Positions 38,905 through 47,885 of a stretch of DNA of 64,000 bases are shown piece by piece. Every line of letters starts with the position of its first letter. Within the stretch, counting starts at the first letter, position 1. A model generated the notes under the pieces. It was given only the letters and a program-made list of their open reading frames with translations. It did no database searches and was not told where the DNA came from. Source of the stretch: Desulfurobacterium thermolithotrophum DSM 11699. GTDB lineage: Bacteria; Aquificota; Aquificia; Desulfurobacteriales; Desulfurobacteriaceae. The stretch is from positions 688,501 through 752,500 of the forward strand of contig NC_015185.1 of assembly GCF_000191045.1 (NCBI RefSeq). The letters run 5' to 3'. A program made the translations under genes and the position numbers.

Positions 38905-39576
38905 TCACTCCTTAGTCAACTTATACCCCAGTCTTGGTAAAGTCTTTAGATATTTTCCTTTATCTCCAAGTTTCTTTCTTAATCTACTTATATAAACATC
39001 AACTGTCCTTGTTGTTTCGTTATGGTCGTGTCCCCAGATTTTTTCAAGGAGTTCTTCCCTTGAAAAGAGCTGTTCTGGATGTTCAAGGAAAAACTCAAGA
39101 AGCTGGAACTCTGTTTTTGTTAGATAGATAGAATTTCCATCTACTGTAACACTTTTGGATCTTTTGTCATAAACTATTCCGTCAAACTCTAATATGGCTT
39201 TACGAACGTAACCAGCTCTTCTTAAGACAGCTTCTATTCTAGCAAGGAGTTCTTTCATACTGAAAGGTTTTGTTACATAATCATCAGCTCCTATGGAAAA
39301 ACCTTTTACTTTCGTATCTTCATCTGAAAGAGCCGTTAAAACAATTACAGGAACATCTTTATTAATGGAGTTTTCTCTTATTTCCTTACAGATATCAAGC
39401 CCACTTGCTCCTGGGAGCATAAGATCAAGAATGATTAAATCATAACTGTTTGTTTTTATTTTCTCTAAAGCTTCTTTTCCATCAAGAGTCCAGTCAACTT
39501 TAAATTGATTTTTTTCAAGGTTATACTTTAAAAGTTCTCCAAGATCTTCATCATCTTCGACTAACAAGACTACCAT
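38905..39576 (-). CDS. OmpR/PhoB-family response regulator
   Basis: Two-component transcription regulator, 223 residues. Receiver domain with VEDDEDL, phospho-acceptor Asp in IILDLMLPG, and the switch Lys in DDYVTKPF. C-terminal winged helix GNSIYLTKTEFQLLEFFLEHPEQLFSREELLEKIWG...TRTVDVYISRLRKKLGD. No histidine kinase is adjacent, so the partner lies elsewhere. AGGAGAGG precedes the ATG. Resembles PhoB but the regulon cannot be deduced. Confidence 0.94.
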   Translation of the reverse strand: MVVLLVEDDEDLGELLKYNLEKNQFKVDWTLDGKEALEKIKTNSYDLIILDLMLPGASGLDICKEIRENSINKDVPVIVLTALSDEDTKVKGFSIGADDYVTKPFSMKELLARIEAVLRRAGYVRKAILEFDGIVYDKRSKSVTVDGNSIYLTKTEFQLLEFFLEHPEQLFSREELLEKIWGHDHNETTRTVDVYISRLRKKLGDKGKYLKTLPRLGYKLTKE

Positions 39577-39620
39577 TTACCTCTCCTAAAATCTTTATAT
39601 CTTTTAGATAATCATTAAAA

Positions 39621-39996
39621 TTATAACTTAAACCTGATAGGTAAGAGTTTTTCTAAGGTAAAGACTTCAAATTTTTTGCCATTAGTTACTATGATTTCAA
39701 AATCTTCAGAACAAAACTCAGCCATGACCTGTCTACAAGCACCACAAGGATAAGGCATTCCGTCTGGAGAGTAAATTAGCATACTAAAAAAATTTTTTTT
39801 CTCCTTTAGAAACAGCTTTAAATATAGCGGTTCTTTCAGCACACATAGTTAATCCATAAGAAACGTTTTCAATATTTACTCCTGTATAGAATTCTTTTTT
39901 ACCAATTAAAACAGCTGAAACGTGAAAGTTAGAATAAGGACAATAAGAGTTTTTTATTGCTTTTCTTGCGATATTTAGCATTTCCTCTACTTTCAT
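39621..39996 (-). pseudogene. cdd: Cytidine deaminase, frameshifted in an A8T7 tract
   Basis: The two halves are in adjacent frames. The first (start at 39996 after a GGAG site) reads SYCPYSNFHVSAVL and MCAERTAIFKAV, the second reads PDGMPYPCGACRQVMAEFC, together the Zn-binding CAE and PCxxC motifs of a cytidine deaminase of about 125 residues. The break lies at 39786-39800, a run of eight A then seven T on the coding strand; one fewer T gives FFSMLIYSPDG in frame. Options: a real pseudogene, slippage-corrected expression, or a homopolymer sequencing error. dCMP deaminase occurs elsewhere in the window. Confidence 0.88.
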
Positions 39997-40064
39997 ATTT
40001 ATCTCCATAAATTTAGATTTTTTGGATGAAAATTATACAAACAGTTATGTTAGAATTGATAACC

Positions 40065-41219
40065 ATGATGAATAGAAGAGAGATTTTAAAAGGGTTTATC
40101 GGAGGCTTTTGCTTTTTTCCTTTTTTAGAAGAAGCCGATGCATCAAGTATTTCGCTTATAAAGCGTATTAGGTATTCTTCTAATGAGGAAAGAACAAGGA
40201 TTGTTTTAGATTGCACAGGAAAAGTTATCAAGAGAAACATTGAACCTTTTCTAAAGGGAAAAACTCTTTGGATAAAGTTAAAGAATGTAAGAGCAAACAA
40301 AATAGTAAAAAGTTTAAAAAGTCCTCTTGTCTCAGAAGTAAAAGTAATTCCAATTAACAAGCATGTAGTCAAAGTCAAACTTGTAATGAAAGAACCCCAT
40401 AAGTACAAAATTTTTGCACTCAAGCCTTATAGAGGAAAACCGTTCCGAATAGTAGTAGATGTTTTCCCTGACTTTATAGTTACAAACTGTAGATTAAAAA
40501 CAAATAAGAAAAGAATTGTCGTTATAGATCCCGGTCATGGAGGAAAAGATCCGGGGGCTGTTTGGCCGATTCGTTCTAAATATCCAAGAATAAGAGAAAA
40601 GGATATTACTTTATCAATAGCTTTAAGAGTAAGAAGGATATTAAAGCGTTATTCAGATATTAAAGTCATAATGACAAGAACAAAAGATGTTTACGTTCCT
40701 CTCTTAAAAAGAGCAGAAATTGCCGCAAAATCCTGTGCCGATGCTTTTGTAAGTATTCATGCAGATTCAATGCCACACTATCCAAACTGGAATGGTGTTA
40801 CAGTCTTTAAAGCTTCTCCTGCACTTTTTGCAAAGGCACAGATAACTGCAAAAGAAGTAGCAAAAAAGGTCAGAATATGCAATGACATCATGTGTTGGAG
40901 CATTAGTCCACTCTTACTTAATATGTCAACAACTATTACTTTTGTAGAGAGCTCCAAGTTAGCAGAAAAAATAGTAAACAATTTAAAAGCTCATGTTAAT
41001 GATGACCTTGTTAACGGCATAAGAGATATGAAAAGGAATATAGTTGTTCTAAAAACGCCGGGTAGACCTGCTGTTTTAGTAGAAACAGGTTTTTTAACAA
41101 ATCCTCTTGATAGAAAAAGACTTGTGCAAAACTGGTACCAAGAAGAAATTGCAAGAGGGATTGCAAAAGGAATTAGAGATTATGTATCTTCTTTAAATCA
41201 AACTGCCTTTGTAATGTGA
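40065..41219 (+). CDS. N-acetylmuramoyl-L-alanine amidase (AmiC-like)
   Basis: Periplasmic cell-wall hydrolase, ~385 residues. The start has a twin-arginine-like signal: NRREILKGFIGGFCFFPF; then an AMIN-type domain (residues ~40-140) and an Amidase_3 domain with DPGHGGKDPGAVW, the Glu in REKDITLSIALR, SIHADSM and the catalytic Glu in VLVETGFLTNP. The tandem ATG at 40065/40068 is chosen because it fits the signal peptide; two earlier ATG codons are in frame, and no clear ribosome site supports any of them. Precedes aroA by 22 bases. Confidence 0.93.
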   Translation: MMNRREILKGFIGGFCFFPFLEEADASSISLIKRIRYSSNEERTRIVLDCTGKVIKRNIEPFLKGKTLWIKLKNVRANKIVKSLKSPLVSEVKVIPINKHVVKVKLVMKEPHKYKIFALKPYRGKPFRIVVDVFPDFIVTNCRLKTNKKRIVVIDPGHGGKDPGAVWPIRSKYPRIREKDITLSIALRVRRILKRYSDIKVIMTRTKDVYVPLLKRAEIAAKSCADAFVSIHADSMPHYPNWNGVTVFKASPALFAKAQITAKEVAKKVRICNDIMCWSISPLLLNMSTTITFVESSKLAEKIVNNLKAHVNDDLVNGIRDMKRNIVVLKTPGRPAVLVETGFLTNPLDRKRLVQNWYQEEIARGIAKGIRDYVSSLNQTAFVM

Positions 41220-41241
41220 AAAAAGCTAAGGAGAGGTAAAG

Positions 41242-42534
41242 GTGTTTAGAGCAGAATTTAAAGGGACACTAAAGGGTAGCATAAGAGTTCCTTCTGATAA
41301 ATCAATTTCTCACCGTTCGATAATGTTAGGTTCTTTAAATAAAGGTACTGTTGTTGTAAGAAACTTTTTGCGCTCTGAGGATTGTCTTAATACTTTAAAA
41401 GCTTTTTTAGAACTTGGTGTAGAAATAGAAGATAGAAAAGATGTAATTATTATAAAGGGAAAAGGGAAACATTCTTTAAAAGAGCCATTTAACATAATAG
41501 ATCTTGGAAATTCTGGAACATCCATAAGACTTATATCAGGAATTCTTTCAGGACAACCTTTTTATTCTGTCCTTACAGGGGATCAGTACTTACGTCGTCG
41601 TCCTATGGATAGAATAGCTATTCCGTTAAAAATGATGGGAGCAGAGATTTTTGGAAGAGAAGGAGGGAAGTATCCTCCTTTAACAATCCTCGGAAAAAGA
41701 AAGTTAAAAGGAATTGACTATAAAAGTCCAAAAGCCTCAGCACAAGTTAAATCAGCAGTGCTTCTTGCTGGGCTCTTTAGCGATGAACCTGTTTCTGTTA
41801 CTGAACCTGCAAAGAGCAGAGACCATACAGAAAGAATGCTAAGAGCATTTGGAGTAGATGTAGAGATTAAAGGTTTAACTGTTTGTCTTGGTAAAAACAG
41901 AAATCTTGAAAAAGATATTGAAATAGACGTTCCTGCAGACATATCATCAGCTGCTTTCTTTTTAGTAGGTGCAGCAATTACTCCAGGTTCAGAAATAGTA
42001 TTAAAAGATGTTATTTTAAATCCAACACGAACTGGCATATTAGATGTAATGAAAAGGATGAAAGCAAATGTAAAAGTTGAAAATATTAAAAGTGTATCTG
42101 GAGAAGAGGTTGGAGATATTTCTGTTTCTTACTCTCCAAATCTGAAAGCGACAGAAATAAAAGGAGAAGAAATACCAAGATTAATAGATGAGATACCAAT
42201 AATAGCTCTTCTTGCTACACAGGCAGAAGGCGAAACTATCATCAAAGATGCTCAAGAGTTAAGGGTTAAAGAAAGCGACCGCATAAAATCAACTGTTGAG
42301 AATTTAAGAGCAATCGGAGCAGAAGTAGAAGAGCTCCCAGATGGGATGATAATAAGAGGAAAGACTTCTTTAAGGGGAGGCATGGTTCAATCCTACGGCG
42401 ATCACCGAATAGCCATGACATTCACCATTGCTTCGTTAATATCTGAAGAAGTTATAGAAATAGATGATGTTGATTGTATAAAAACTTCATATCCTCGCTT
42501 TTTTGAAGATTTTAAACACTTGCTAATAGAATAA
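41242..42534 (+). CDS. aroA: 3-phosphoshikimate 1-carboxyvinyltransferase (EPSP synthase)
   Basis: Shikimate pathway step making EPSP. 430 residues. Conserved DKSISHRSIMLG, DLGNSGTSIRLISG, RRRPMDRI, SAQVKSAVLLAGLF, SRDHTERM and YGDHRIAMT are visible. GTG start 6 bases after AGGAGAGG. Follows the amidase gene closely and may be co-transcribed. Confidence 0.97.
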   Translation: MFRAEFKGTLKGSIRVPSDKSISHRSIMLGSLNKGTVVVRNFLRSEDCLNTLKAFLELGVEIEDRKDVIIIKGKGKHSLKEPFNIIDLGNSGTSIRLISGILSGQPFYSVLTGDQYLRRRPMDRIAIPLKMMGAEIFGREGGKYPPLTILGKRKLKGIDYKSPKASAQVKSAVLLAGLFSDEPVSVTEPAKSRDHTERMLRAFGVDVEIKGLTVCLGKNRNLEKDIEIDVPADISSAAFFLVGAAITPGSEIVLKDVILNPTRTGILDVMKRMKANVKVENIKSVSGEEVGDISVSYSPNLKATEIKGEEIPRLIDEIPIIALLATQAEGETIIKDAQELRVKESDRIKSTVENLRAIGAEVEELPDGMIIRGKTSLRGGMVQSYGDHRIAMTFTIASLISEEVIEIDDVDCIKTSYPRFFEDFKHLLIE

Positions 42535-42600
42535 CCTAGCTTGATTTTTCCGCATTTATGTTTTAATTTTAAATCAAACATTTGTTAGGAGGTACTAACT

Positions 42601-42867
42601 ATGGAAGTAATACCGAAGAGAAAGTTTAAATGTTTTGACTGTGGACACGAGTTTGAAGAACCTTTTGGAAAGCCTCGCTGGATGGTTAAATGTCCAAAAT
42701 GCGGAAGTGAAAACATTGTAAGAGCTGATACTCCTGCAGGATGGTGTGGAAAAGGTTACGGAAGAGGAGCTGGAAGAGGAAGAGGTAGAGGCTGGGGCTG
42801 GTTTGGAGGCTGGAGAAGAGGCGAAGGAAGAGGAAGGTTTGGATTTGGTTGGGGAAGAAAATGGTAA
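42601..42867 (+). CDS. Zinc-ribbon protein with RG-rich tail, 88 aa
   Basis: Residues 1-48 form a zinc ribbon: FKCFDCGHEFEEPFG..MVKCPKCGSENI, two CxxCG knuckles. Residues ~50-88 are almost only Gly, Arg and Trp (GRGAGRGRGRGWGWFGGW...GRGRFGFGWGRKW), an RGG-type low-complexity tail. The tail would bind nucleic acid or drive condensation in other systems; the function here is unknown. TTAGGAGG precedes the ATG by 6 bases, so expression looks strong. It follows aroA after 66 bases and is convergent with the aminotransferase gene with a two-base gap. Confidence 0.85.
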   Translation: MEVIPKRKFKCFDCGHEFEEPFGKPRWMVKCPKCGSENIVRADTPAGWCGKGYGRGAGRGRGRGWGWFGGWRRGEGRGRFGFGWGRKW

Positions 42868-42869
42868 AT

Positions 42870-43577
42870 CTATATAAAACTTTGAATTATATCTAAAATT
42901 CTCTTTCCCCAGCTTTTACCCGCTGGGGTTTTTAATTCCACTTTTCCTACTCTTTTTACTTGAGCGACATCATATCGAGCACTTGTTATAAATACTTCAT
43001 CAGCAGAAATTAGATCTTCAAGACTATAGAAACCTTCAAAAATAGGAATATCCATTTCTTTTAAAAGATTAAGTATAAATTCTCTTCTTGTCCCGGGTAA
43101 ACAGCCTGTTTTAAGCGAAGGAGTAAAGAAGACACCGTCTTTTACAAAGAAAATATTTGCAAAAGCTGTTTCGGAGATAAAACCATTAATATCAAAGAGT
43201 AAGGCTTCATCTCCACCCAATTTTCTTGCTTCTTCTATTGCATAAATGGAATCCATAATGTCTATTGTTTTGTGAAGAGAAATAGGAGAGTAATAGCGTT
43301 TTATGCTATTAACTGGAATGAGTGTAACAGAGGTTTTTTTCTGGCAAGGACGAGAGTAAATATTATAATTTCCATTTTTGTAAAGAGTTAACCTCACAAG
43401 AGAAACTTCATAATCTGCACTTTCTTCTATCCTTTTTTTGAATTCTTCTAAAGATAGCGAAAGAGGAATTTTAAGTAATTTAGAGCTCTTTTTTAATCGC
43501 CTAAAGTGATAGTTTACAAAGATTGCTTTACCATTTTCGACTCTTACAGTTTCAAATATTCCAAAACTTCTTTCCAT
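42870..43577 (-). CDS. Class IV aminotransferase (ADC lyase PabC / IlvE-like)
   Basis: PLP fold-type IV enzyme of 235 residues. Starts with RSFGIFETVRVENGKAIFVNYHFRRL; has SISLHKTIDIMDSIYAIEEARKLGGDEALLFDINGFISETAFANIFF (PLP Lys, Glu) and CLPGTRREFIL. The size and the FGIFETVRV start suit 4-amino-4-deoxychorismate lyase (folate synthesis); branched-chain or D-amino acid aminotransferase is the alternative. Follows recO after 18 bases. Confidence 0.85.
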   Translation of the reverse strand: MERSFGIFETVRVENGKAIFVNYHFRRLKKSSKLLKIPLSLSLEEFKKRIEESADYEVSLVRLTLYKNGNYNIYSRPCQKKTSVTLIPVNSIKRYYSPISLHKTIDIMDSIYAIEEARKLGGDEALLFDINGFISETAFANIFFVKDGVFFTPSLKTGCLPGTRREFILNLLKEMDIPIFEGFYSLEDLISADEVFITSARYDVAQVKRVGKVELKTPAGKSWGKRILDIIQSFI

Positions 43578-43595
43578 TGCAATAACCCAAAATAT

Positions 43596-44246
43596 TTAAG
43601 ACAACCTATACCTTATATGAGCTTCAAATACCTTATTTATTTTTTCAAGCTTTACATAAGAAATTTTAATATCTTTCATTTTTTCAAAAGAATTTTTTGC
43701 CAAATTTAAAGCTAATTTTGAAAGTTCAAAATTCCACGAAAAGCTCTTAGAATTTAAACAACTTTGACAAACGACTCCTCCTTTTTCAATAGAAAAGGAA
43801 ATTACTTTCTTAGAACTACAATTAACACATCTTGTAAGAACAGGAAATATTCCTTCAATGAAAGCAAACTTTAAAAGAAACATCGTGTAAGCAACACTAT
43901 AAGATTTTTCAACAGAAAAGTAAGCTTCAATTAGCTTAAAAAGTTTTTTACTTTCTACTAAATGATAAGGAACTAAGAGTTTAGAAATTTTACTTAGATA
44001 AAAAAATTTTTCCATACTTTCTGGAAAGTACGACTTTATTAGATCAGCTTCTTTGAGCTCGTAGCCTTCTCCTTTTTGATTGAGTTGAAAAGATGAAAGG
44101 GAAAAAAGGTCAAATTTGAGGGGAAAATCCCCTCTCTTCAACTTTACAATAAAATCAACTTTTCCAAGCTTATCTGTGAATGCCGTTATATGTTTAAGAT
44201 TACTTCCTAACTGCTTTGATCTTAAGACAAATCCCTTCAATTTCAT
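43596..44246 (-). CDS. recO: DNA repair protein RecO
   Basis: Recombination mediator acting with RecF/RecR to load RecA. 216 residues, with N-terminal OB fold ([39 protein letters not shown]) and C-terminal zinc site CVNCSSKK...CQSC. The ATG overlaps the ychF stop (TAATG), so the two are coupled. Confidence 0.9.
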   Translation of the reverse strand: MKLKGFVLRSKQLGSNLKHITAFTDKLGKVDFIVKLKRGDFPLKFDLFSLSSFQLNQKGEGYELKEADLIKSYFPESMEKFFYLSKISKLLVPYHLVESKKLFKLIEAYFSVEKSYSVAYTMFLLKFAFIEGIFPVLTRCVNCSSKKVISFSIEKGGVVCQSCLNSKSFSWNFELSKLALNLAKNSFEKMKDIKISYVKLEKINKVFEAHIRYRLS

Positions 44247-45346
44247 TAAACGTTGAACCTAAAATAGATTATATCTCCGTCTTGGACTTCATAATCTTTC
44301 CCTTCTAATTTCATAAGACCTTTTTCCTTACATGCCTGCATAGAACCTTCTCTTATAAGGTCTTCATACTTTGTTACTTCTGCTCGTATAAATCCTCTTT
44401 CTATATCTGAGTGAATTTTTCCTGCAGCTTGTGGAGCTTTTGTTCCTCTTTTTATAGTCCATGCTCTAACTTCCTGTTCTCCAGCAGTAAAGAAAGTAAT
44501 TAGGTCTAAAAGCTTATATCCTTCTCGAATAACAGCATTCAATCCTGGCTCTTCCATTCCTAATTCCTTCAAAAACTCTTCTTTTTCTTCTTTTTCAAGC
44601 TCTGCTAATTCTGCTTCTACCTTAGCACAGATCTTTACAACGGGAGCTTCTTCTTTTTCCGCTAACTCTTTTACCTGTTTTACATATTCATTGTCTTCAA
44701 AAAGTCCTTCTTCATCAACGTTTGCAATATACATTACAGGTTTCGCTGTAAGAAGAGAAAGCTCTTTTACAACTCTTTTTCCTTCATCAAGCTTTTCAAG
44801 ATAAGGATAGATTCTTTCTCCTCTTTCTAAGATCTCCTTTAATGTTTCAAGAACTTCAACTTCTAACCTTGCTTTTTTGTCTCCAGACTTTGCTTGTTTA
44901 AAAACTTTTTGAAGTCTCTTTTCAATGCTTTCAATATCTTTAAAGACGAGCTCCAAATTTATCGTTTCTATATCCCTTAGAGGATTTACACTTCCATCTA
45001 CATGCACAACATTTTCATCGCTAAAACATCTTACAACATGTGCTATTGCGTCAACATTTCTAATGTTTGCAAGAAATTGATTTCCTAATCCTTCTCCTTT
45101 ACTTGCACCTTTAACAAGACCTGCAATATCAACAAATTCTATAGTCGTAGGAGTTATCTTTTCAGGCTTTACAATTTCTGCTATTTTATAAAGTCTTTTG
45201 TCTAGAACCTCTACAATTCCGACGTTCGGTTCGATGGTACAGAAAGGATAGTTAGCAGCTTCTGCCTTTGAAGTGTTTGTTAAAGCGTTAAAAAGTGTCG
45301 ATTTTCCAACATTAGGAAGACCAACAATTCCGCAGTTAAATCCCAT
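44246..45346 (-). CDS. ychF: Redox-regulated ATPase/GTPase YchF
   Basis: Obg-related P-loop protein that prefers ATP and associates with ribosomes. ~366 residues. G1 [15 protein letters not shown], switch [22 protein letters not shown], and the C-terminal TGS domain ([39 protein letters not shown]) are visible. ATG at 45346 follows GAGAGG and is preferred to an upstream in-frame ATG. First gene of ychF-recO-aminotransferase. Confidence 0.96.
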   Translation of the reverse strand: MGFNCGIVGLPNVGKSTLFNALTNTSKAEAANYPFCTIEPNVGIVEVLDKRLYKIAEIVKPEKITPTTIEFVDIAGLVKGASKGEGLGNQFLANIRNVDAIAHVVRCFSDENVVHVDGSVNPLRDIETINLELVFKDIESIEKRLQKVFKQAKSGDKKARLEVEVLETLKEILERGERIYPYLEKLDEGKRVVKELSLLTAKPVMYIANVDEEGLFEDNEYVKQVKELAEKEEAPVVKICAKVEAELAELEKEEKEEFLKELGMEEPGLNAVIREGYKLLDLITFFTAGEQEVRAWTIKRGTKAPQAAGKIHSDIERGFIRAEVTKYEDLIREGSMQACKEKGLMKLEGKDYEVQDGDIIYFRFNV

Positions 45347-45374
45347 TATACCTCTCCACAAAAAAGTTTTAGCA

Positions 45375-45410
45375 AAAATAAAAAAAGAGGTGAACCACGT
45401 TCACCTCTTC
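45375..45410 (-). terminator. Rho-independent terminator downstream of the SurA-like gene
   Basis: Minus strand: perfect 11-bp stem AAGAGGTGAAC/GTTCACCTCTT with a 3-base loop, followed by a long T-run (plus-strand A-run 45378-45387). It closes the SurA-like gene before ychF. Confidence 0.9.
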
Positions 45411-45433
45411 TATATAAAGTTCTTTATTAAATT

Positions 45434-46150
45434 TTAATCTTTAATCTTTTTTAGTAGATCCTTATTAATTGTTACTTTGTAGGTATCAAGTAAATAATGG
45501 GCAAGCTGATTAGCAGCTAATTGTCTTTTTTCTTCTCTTATAGCTTCAACAAGTTCTTTTTTCCTTATTACTTGTAGCTTTGGATTTTTAGGATCTGGCT
45601 CAAAACCATATTTTCCTTTATGAGCCATCATGAAGTTGTCAATATCGTCTCTAGTTACTTTAATGGCATCCTTTAAAGTCATCTCCAAATAAGCTTTTAC
45701 TTTATAGCCATTTATAAGTCTTGCTTTAAGCTTTTTAGCTAGTTCTTCTAACTTTTTATTACTTAACTTTTTTTCATTTTTAAGCTTAGATATATAGTTA
45801 TCTATTTCCTTAATCCCTTCTTTAATTTCTTCCTGGTATTTTTTGAAATATTCAGTGGTTTCAATCTTATTTTTTTCTGCTTCATGAAGGAGTAGTTTTT
45901 GAACCATTAACTCTTTAGTGGCTGCAATTTTATCTGCAAGGGTAAAAAACCAATTACCTTTTCCTTTTTCTTTAATAATTTCAGCTTTGTAATGTTTATA
46001 GTAAGATTTAAATTCAGGAATCGTTATACAAATATTATCAACTTTGGTATATGCTACACAGTCTGATGAAGAATTTGTTGCATAGGTATTATGCAAACCA
46101 ACAAAAAAGAATAGTATAAACATTGACAAAAATTTTTTAAGAGCATTCAT
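45434..46150 (-). CDS. Exported SurA-N-like chaperone-domain protein
   Basis: 238-residue protein with a signal peptide (NALKKFLSMFILFFFVGLHNTYA). The rest is helical and matches the layout of SurA/PrsA-type chaperone N-domains: KVDNICITIPEFKSYY, ADKIAATKELMVQKLLLHEAEKNKIETTEYFKKYQEEIKEG and a C-terminal helix (EEKRQLAANQLAHYLLDTYKV). No PPIase parvulin domain is present. Start ATG at 46150 follows TTGGAGGTATG; an in-frame earlier start is rejected because it lacks the signal layout. Downstream of the octaheme cytochrome but separated by a terminator, so transcribed separately. Confidence 0.75.
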   Translation of the reverse strand: MNALKKFLSMFILFFFVGLHNTYATNSSSDCVAYTKVDNICITIPEFKSYYKHYKAEIIKEKGKGNWFFTLADKIAATKELMVQKLLLHEAEKNKIETTEYFKKYQEEIKEGIKEIDNYISKLKNEKKLSNKKLEELAKKLKARLINGYKVKAYLEMTLKDAIKVTRDDIDNFMMAHKGKYGFEPDPKNPKLQVIRKKELVEAIREEKRQLAANQLAHYLLDTYKVTINKDLLKKIKD

Positions 46151-46234
46151 CAAGTCATACCTCCAACAGAATTTAAAATTAAATATAGCAAAATCATAGC
46201 ACATGAGCAAATTTTAATCAGTATAAAATAACAA

Positions 46235-46279
46235 AATAAAAAAATAAAGGGAGGAGAATCAAAAGACTCTCCTCCCTTT
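46235..46279 (-). terminator. Rho-independent terminator of the octaheme cytochrome gene
   Basis: Minus strand: perfect 12-bp stem AAAGGGAGGAGA/TCTCCTCCCTTT with a 10-base loop, followed by a T-rich run. Starts 20 bases after the stop codon. Confidence 0.93.
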
Positions 46280-46298
46280 AAAGATTATTTCCTAATTA

Positions 46299-47825
46299 TT
46301 AGTGAATGTGATGCTTCTTCTTGTACTTCTCTACCTTCTTCACGTGCTTCTTAATCCAGGATACGTACTTGCTTACGTAATCTGCTCCAAGTCTTGGCTC
46401 TACACTGCTTTCAAGCCACTCTACAAGCTCAAATGCTACTCTGTAAATTCCTTCCCACCAAATGTATCCTGGTGCATAGTGGAACATCGCTATCTCTGTT
46501 GGTCTAACTGCCATCGCTCCAATGTCTCTTACTATCTTCCTGTCAAGTGGTGTGTTAAGTCCCGCCTTCTCAAGGTCTCTCTCAACCTGGAACGCTACTC
46601 TTCTGAAGTAGTCAAGTACTCCCATTGTGAGGTCTCCACCTATGAAGCAGTTTGCTACCCACTGCTTGGTGTGACACTGGGTACACATCGCAAATGCTCT
46701 TTCTCTGTTCTTGATTCCATCTGTCGGATACTTAACGCTTGGTAGTCCTGGGTGTGGTCTTCCCGCTTTCCTTACAAATACTAACTTCCACATTCCAAGC
46801 TTCCACTTACAGATTGAAGCTGGGTTGTGGGTTGGAGCATATATCATTTTATCTCCTTGATATACTGCTCCCATGTGACATGTTCCACATGTCGGCGCAA
46901 AGTAGTCTTGACCAGCCTTTATTGCTGGGGCATCCATGTTCCATTCATCAAACTGAGATAAGAACATTGCTCCATGCATTGATTTTCCAAACATTTCGTA
47001 GTTTGGATGGTCTTCAGATTCGTGACATCTTCCACATGCTCCTATTCCTGCTCTTACTATCTTGAGTCTGAAGCTGTGGAATGGGTGACATGCTGCACAG
47101 TTTCCTATTGTTCCGTCTGGGTTGATAGTTCCTGCCCCTATCATTGGCCATGTACGTAGGTCAAATACTACCTTGTCTTTCGTCTTTTTCGCTATCTCTA
47201 TCTTTGTTCCGTGACAGGAGTAACATCCCCAGTTCGCAAAGATCTTAATTACTGCTGATGCTTTTGGTCTTGGTGTCTTGAGGTTGTTTGGTACTCCAGC
47301 GTATGGCCAGCATGGGTCGTTTATTATATCGTCCCATGTAGATTCTCCGTTTGTTGTTTGGTGCGGTATTACTGTGTTCTTGTCCCATCCCATCATTTGC
47401 ATTACGATTACTGCAAAGTTTCCACCAGACTTAGCTTCTGCTTTCTGGGAAATTAATCCAGAGTGTGCGTGAATTGAGTCCATGTATTCTTTTGCAACTT
47501 TTGGGTGACATACTCCACACTGCTTTGGTGTTACTAGTGTTGAAATTGTGAATCCGTAGTGGTCATATGCTGCTGGGTTAGATTCGTCTGTCTTGTGACA
47601 TTCGTAACATCCTACTCCGTTGTAAAAGTGCTTTGATCTCTTCCAGTCGTTTACTACAAATGGTGTAGCCTTGCGGTGACAGTCAAGACACTGGGATGAC
47701 TCTTTGGAGAGACCAGATGCTGAGTAGTTTGTGTAGTCGTACTTAGCAGCTGCATCGGTAGTATAAATACCAAGTGATAAAATACCTGCAGCTGCTATGG
47801 TGGCTAATTTCATTAGCCCTCTCAT
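46299..47825 (-). CDS. hao: Octaheme c-type cytochrome, hydroxylamine oxidoreductase-like (Hao family)
   Basis: Exported multiheme cytochrome of ~508 residues with eight CxxCH sites: CLDCH, CYECH, CGVCH, CYSCH, CAACH, CGRCH, CGTCH, CTQCH. Order and spacing match octaheme HAO-type proteins; the motifs CGTCHMGAV and CTQCHTKQW are characteristic. Signal peptide KLATIAAAGILSLGIYTTDAAA. In ammonifying epsilon-proteobacteria and Aquificota, Hao-like proteins are proposed to reduce nitrite or hydroxylamine; direction here is inference. ATG at 47825 follows AGGAGGTAGCT. No NapC/HaoC partner is adjacent. Codon use looks less A/T-biased than neighbours, consistent with strong expression. Confidence 0.92.
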   Translation of the reverse strand: MRGLMKLATIAAAGILSLGIYTTDAAAKYDYTNYSASGLSKESSQCLDCHRKATPFVVNDWKRSKHFYNGVGCYECHKTDESNPAAYDHYGFTISTLVTPKQCGVCHPKVAKEYMDSIHAHSGLISQKAEAKSGGNFAVIVMQMMGWDKNTVIPHQTTNGESTWDDIINDPCWPYAGVPNNLKTPRPKASAVIKIFANWGCYSCHGTKIEIAKKTKDKVVFDLRTWPMIGAGTINPDGTIGNCAACHPFHSFRLKIVRAGIGACGRCHESEDHPNYEMFGKSMHGAMFLSQFDEWNMDAPAIKAGQDYFAPTCGTCHMGAVYQGDKMIYAPTHNPASICKWKLGMWKLVFVRKAGRPHPGLPSVKYPTDGIKNRERAFAMCTQCHTKQWVANCFIGGDLTMGVLDYFRRVAFQVERDLEKAGLNTPLDRKIVRDIGAMAVRPTEIAMFHYAPGYIWWEGIYRVAFELVEWLESSVEPRLGADYVSKYVSWIKKHVKKVEKYKKKHHIH

Positions 47826-47855
47826 AGCTACCTCCTGTTCTGATTTTTGATTAAT

Positions 47856-47885
47856 AGTATACTTCTCTAAAATTAGGGTTGTCAA
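47856..47885 (-). promoter_or_regulatory. Strong sigma-70 promoter of the octaheme cytochrome gene
   Basis: Minus strand: perfect TTGACA at 47880-47885, 18-bp spacer, TATACT at 47856-47861. Transcription would begin about 47849, giving a short leader containing the AGGAGG site. Confidence 0.8.

Noticed and set aside
46302-47065. Two plus-strand ORFs antisense to the octaheme cytochrome
   Set aside because: They are shadows of the strongly supported eight-CxxCH frame on the minus strand.
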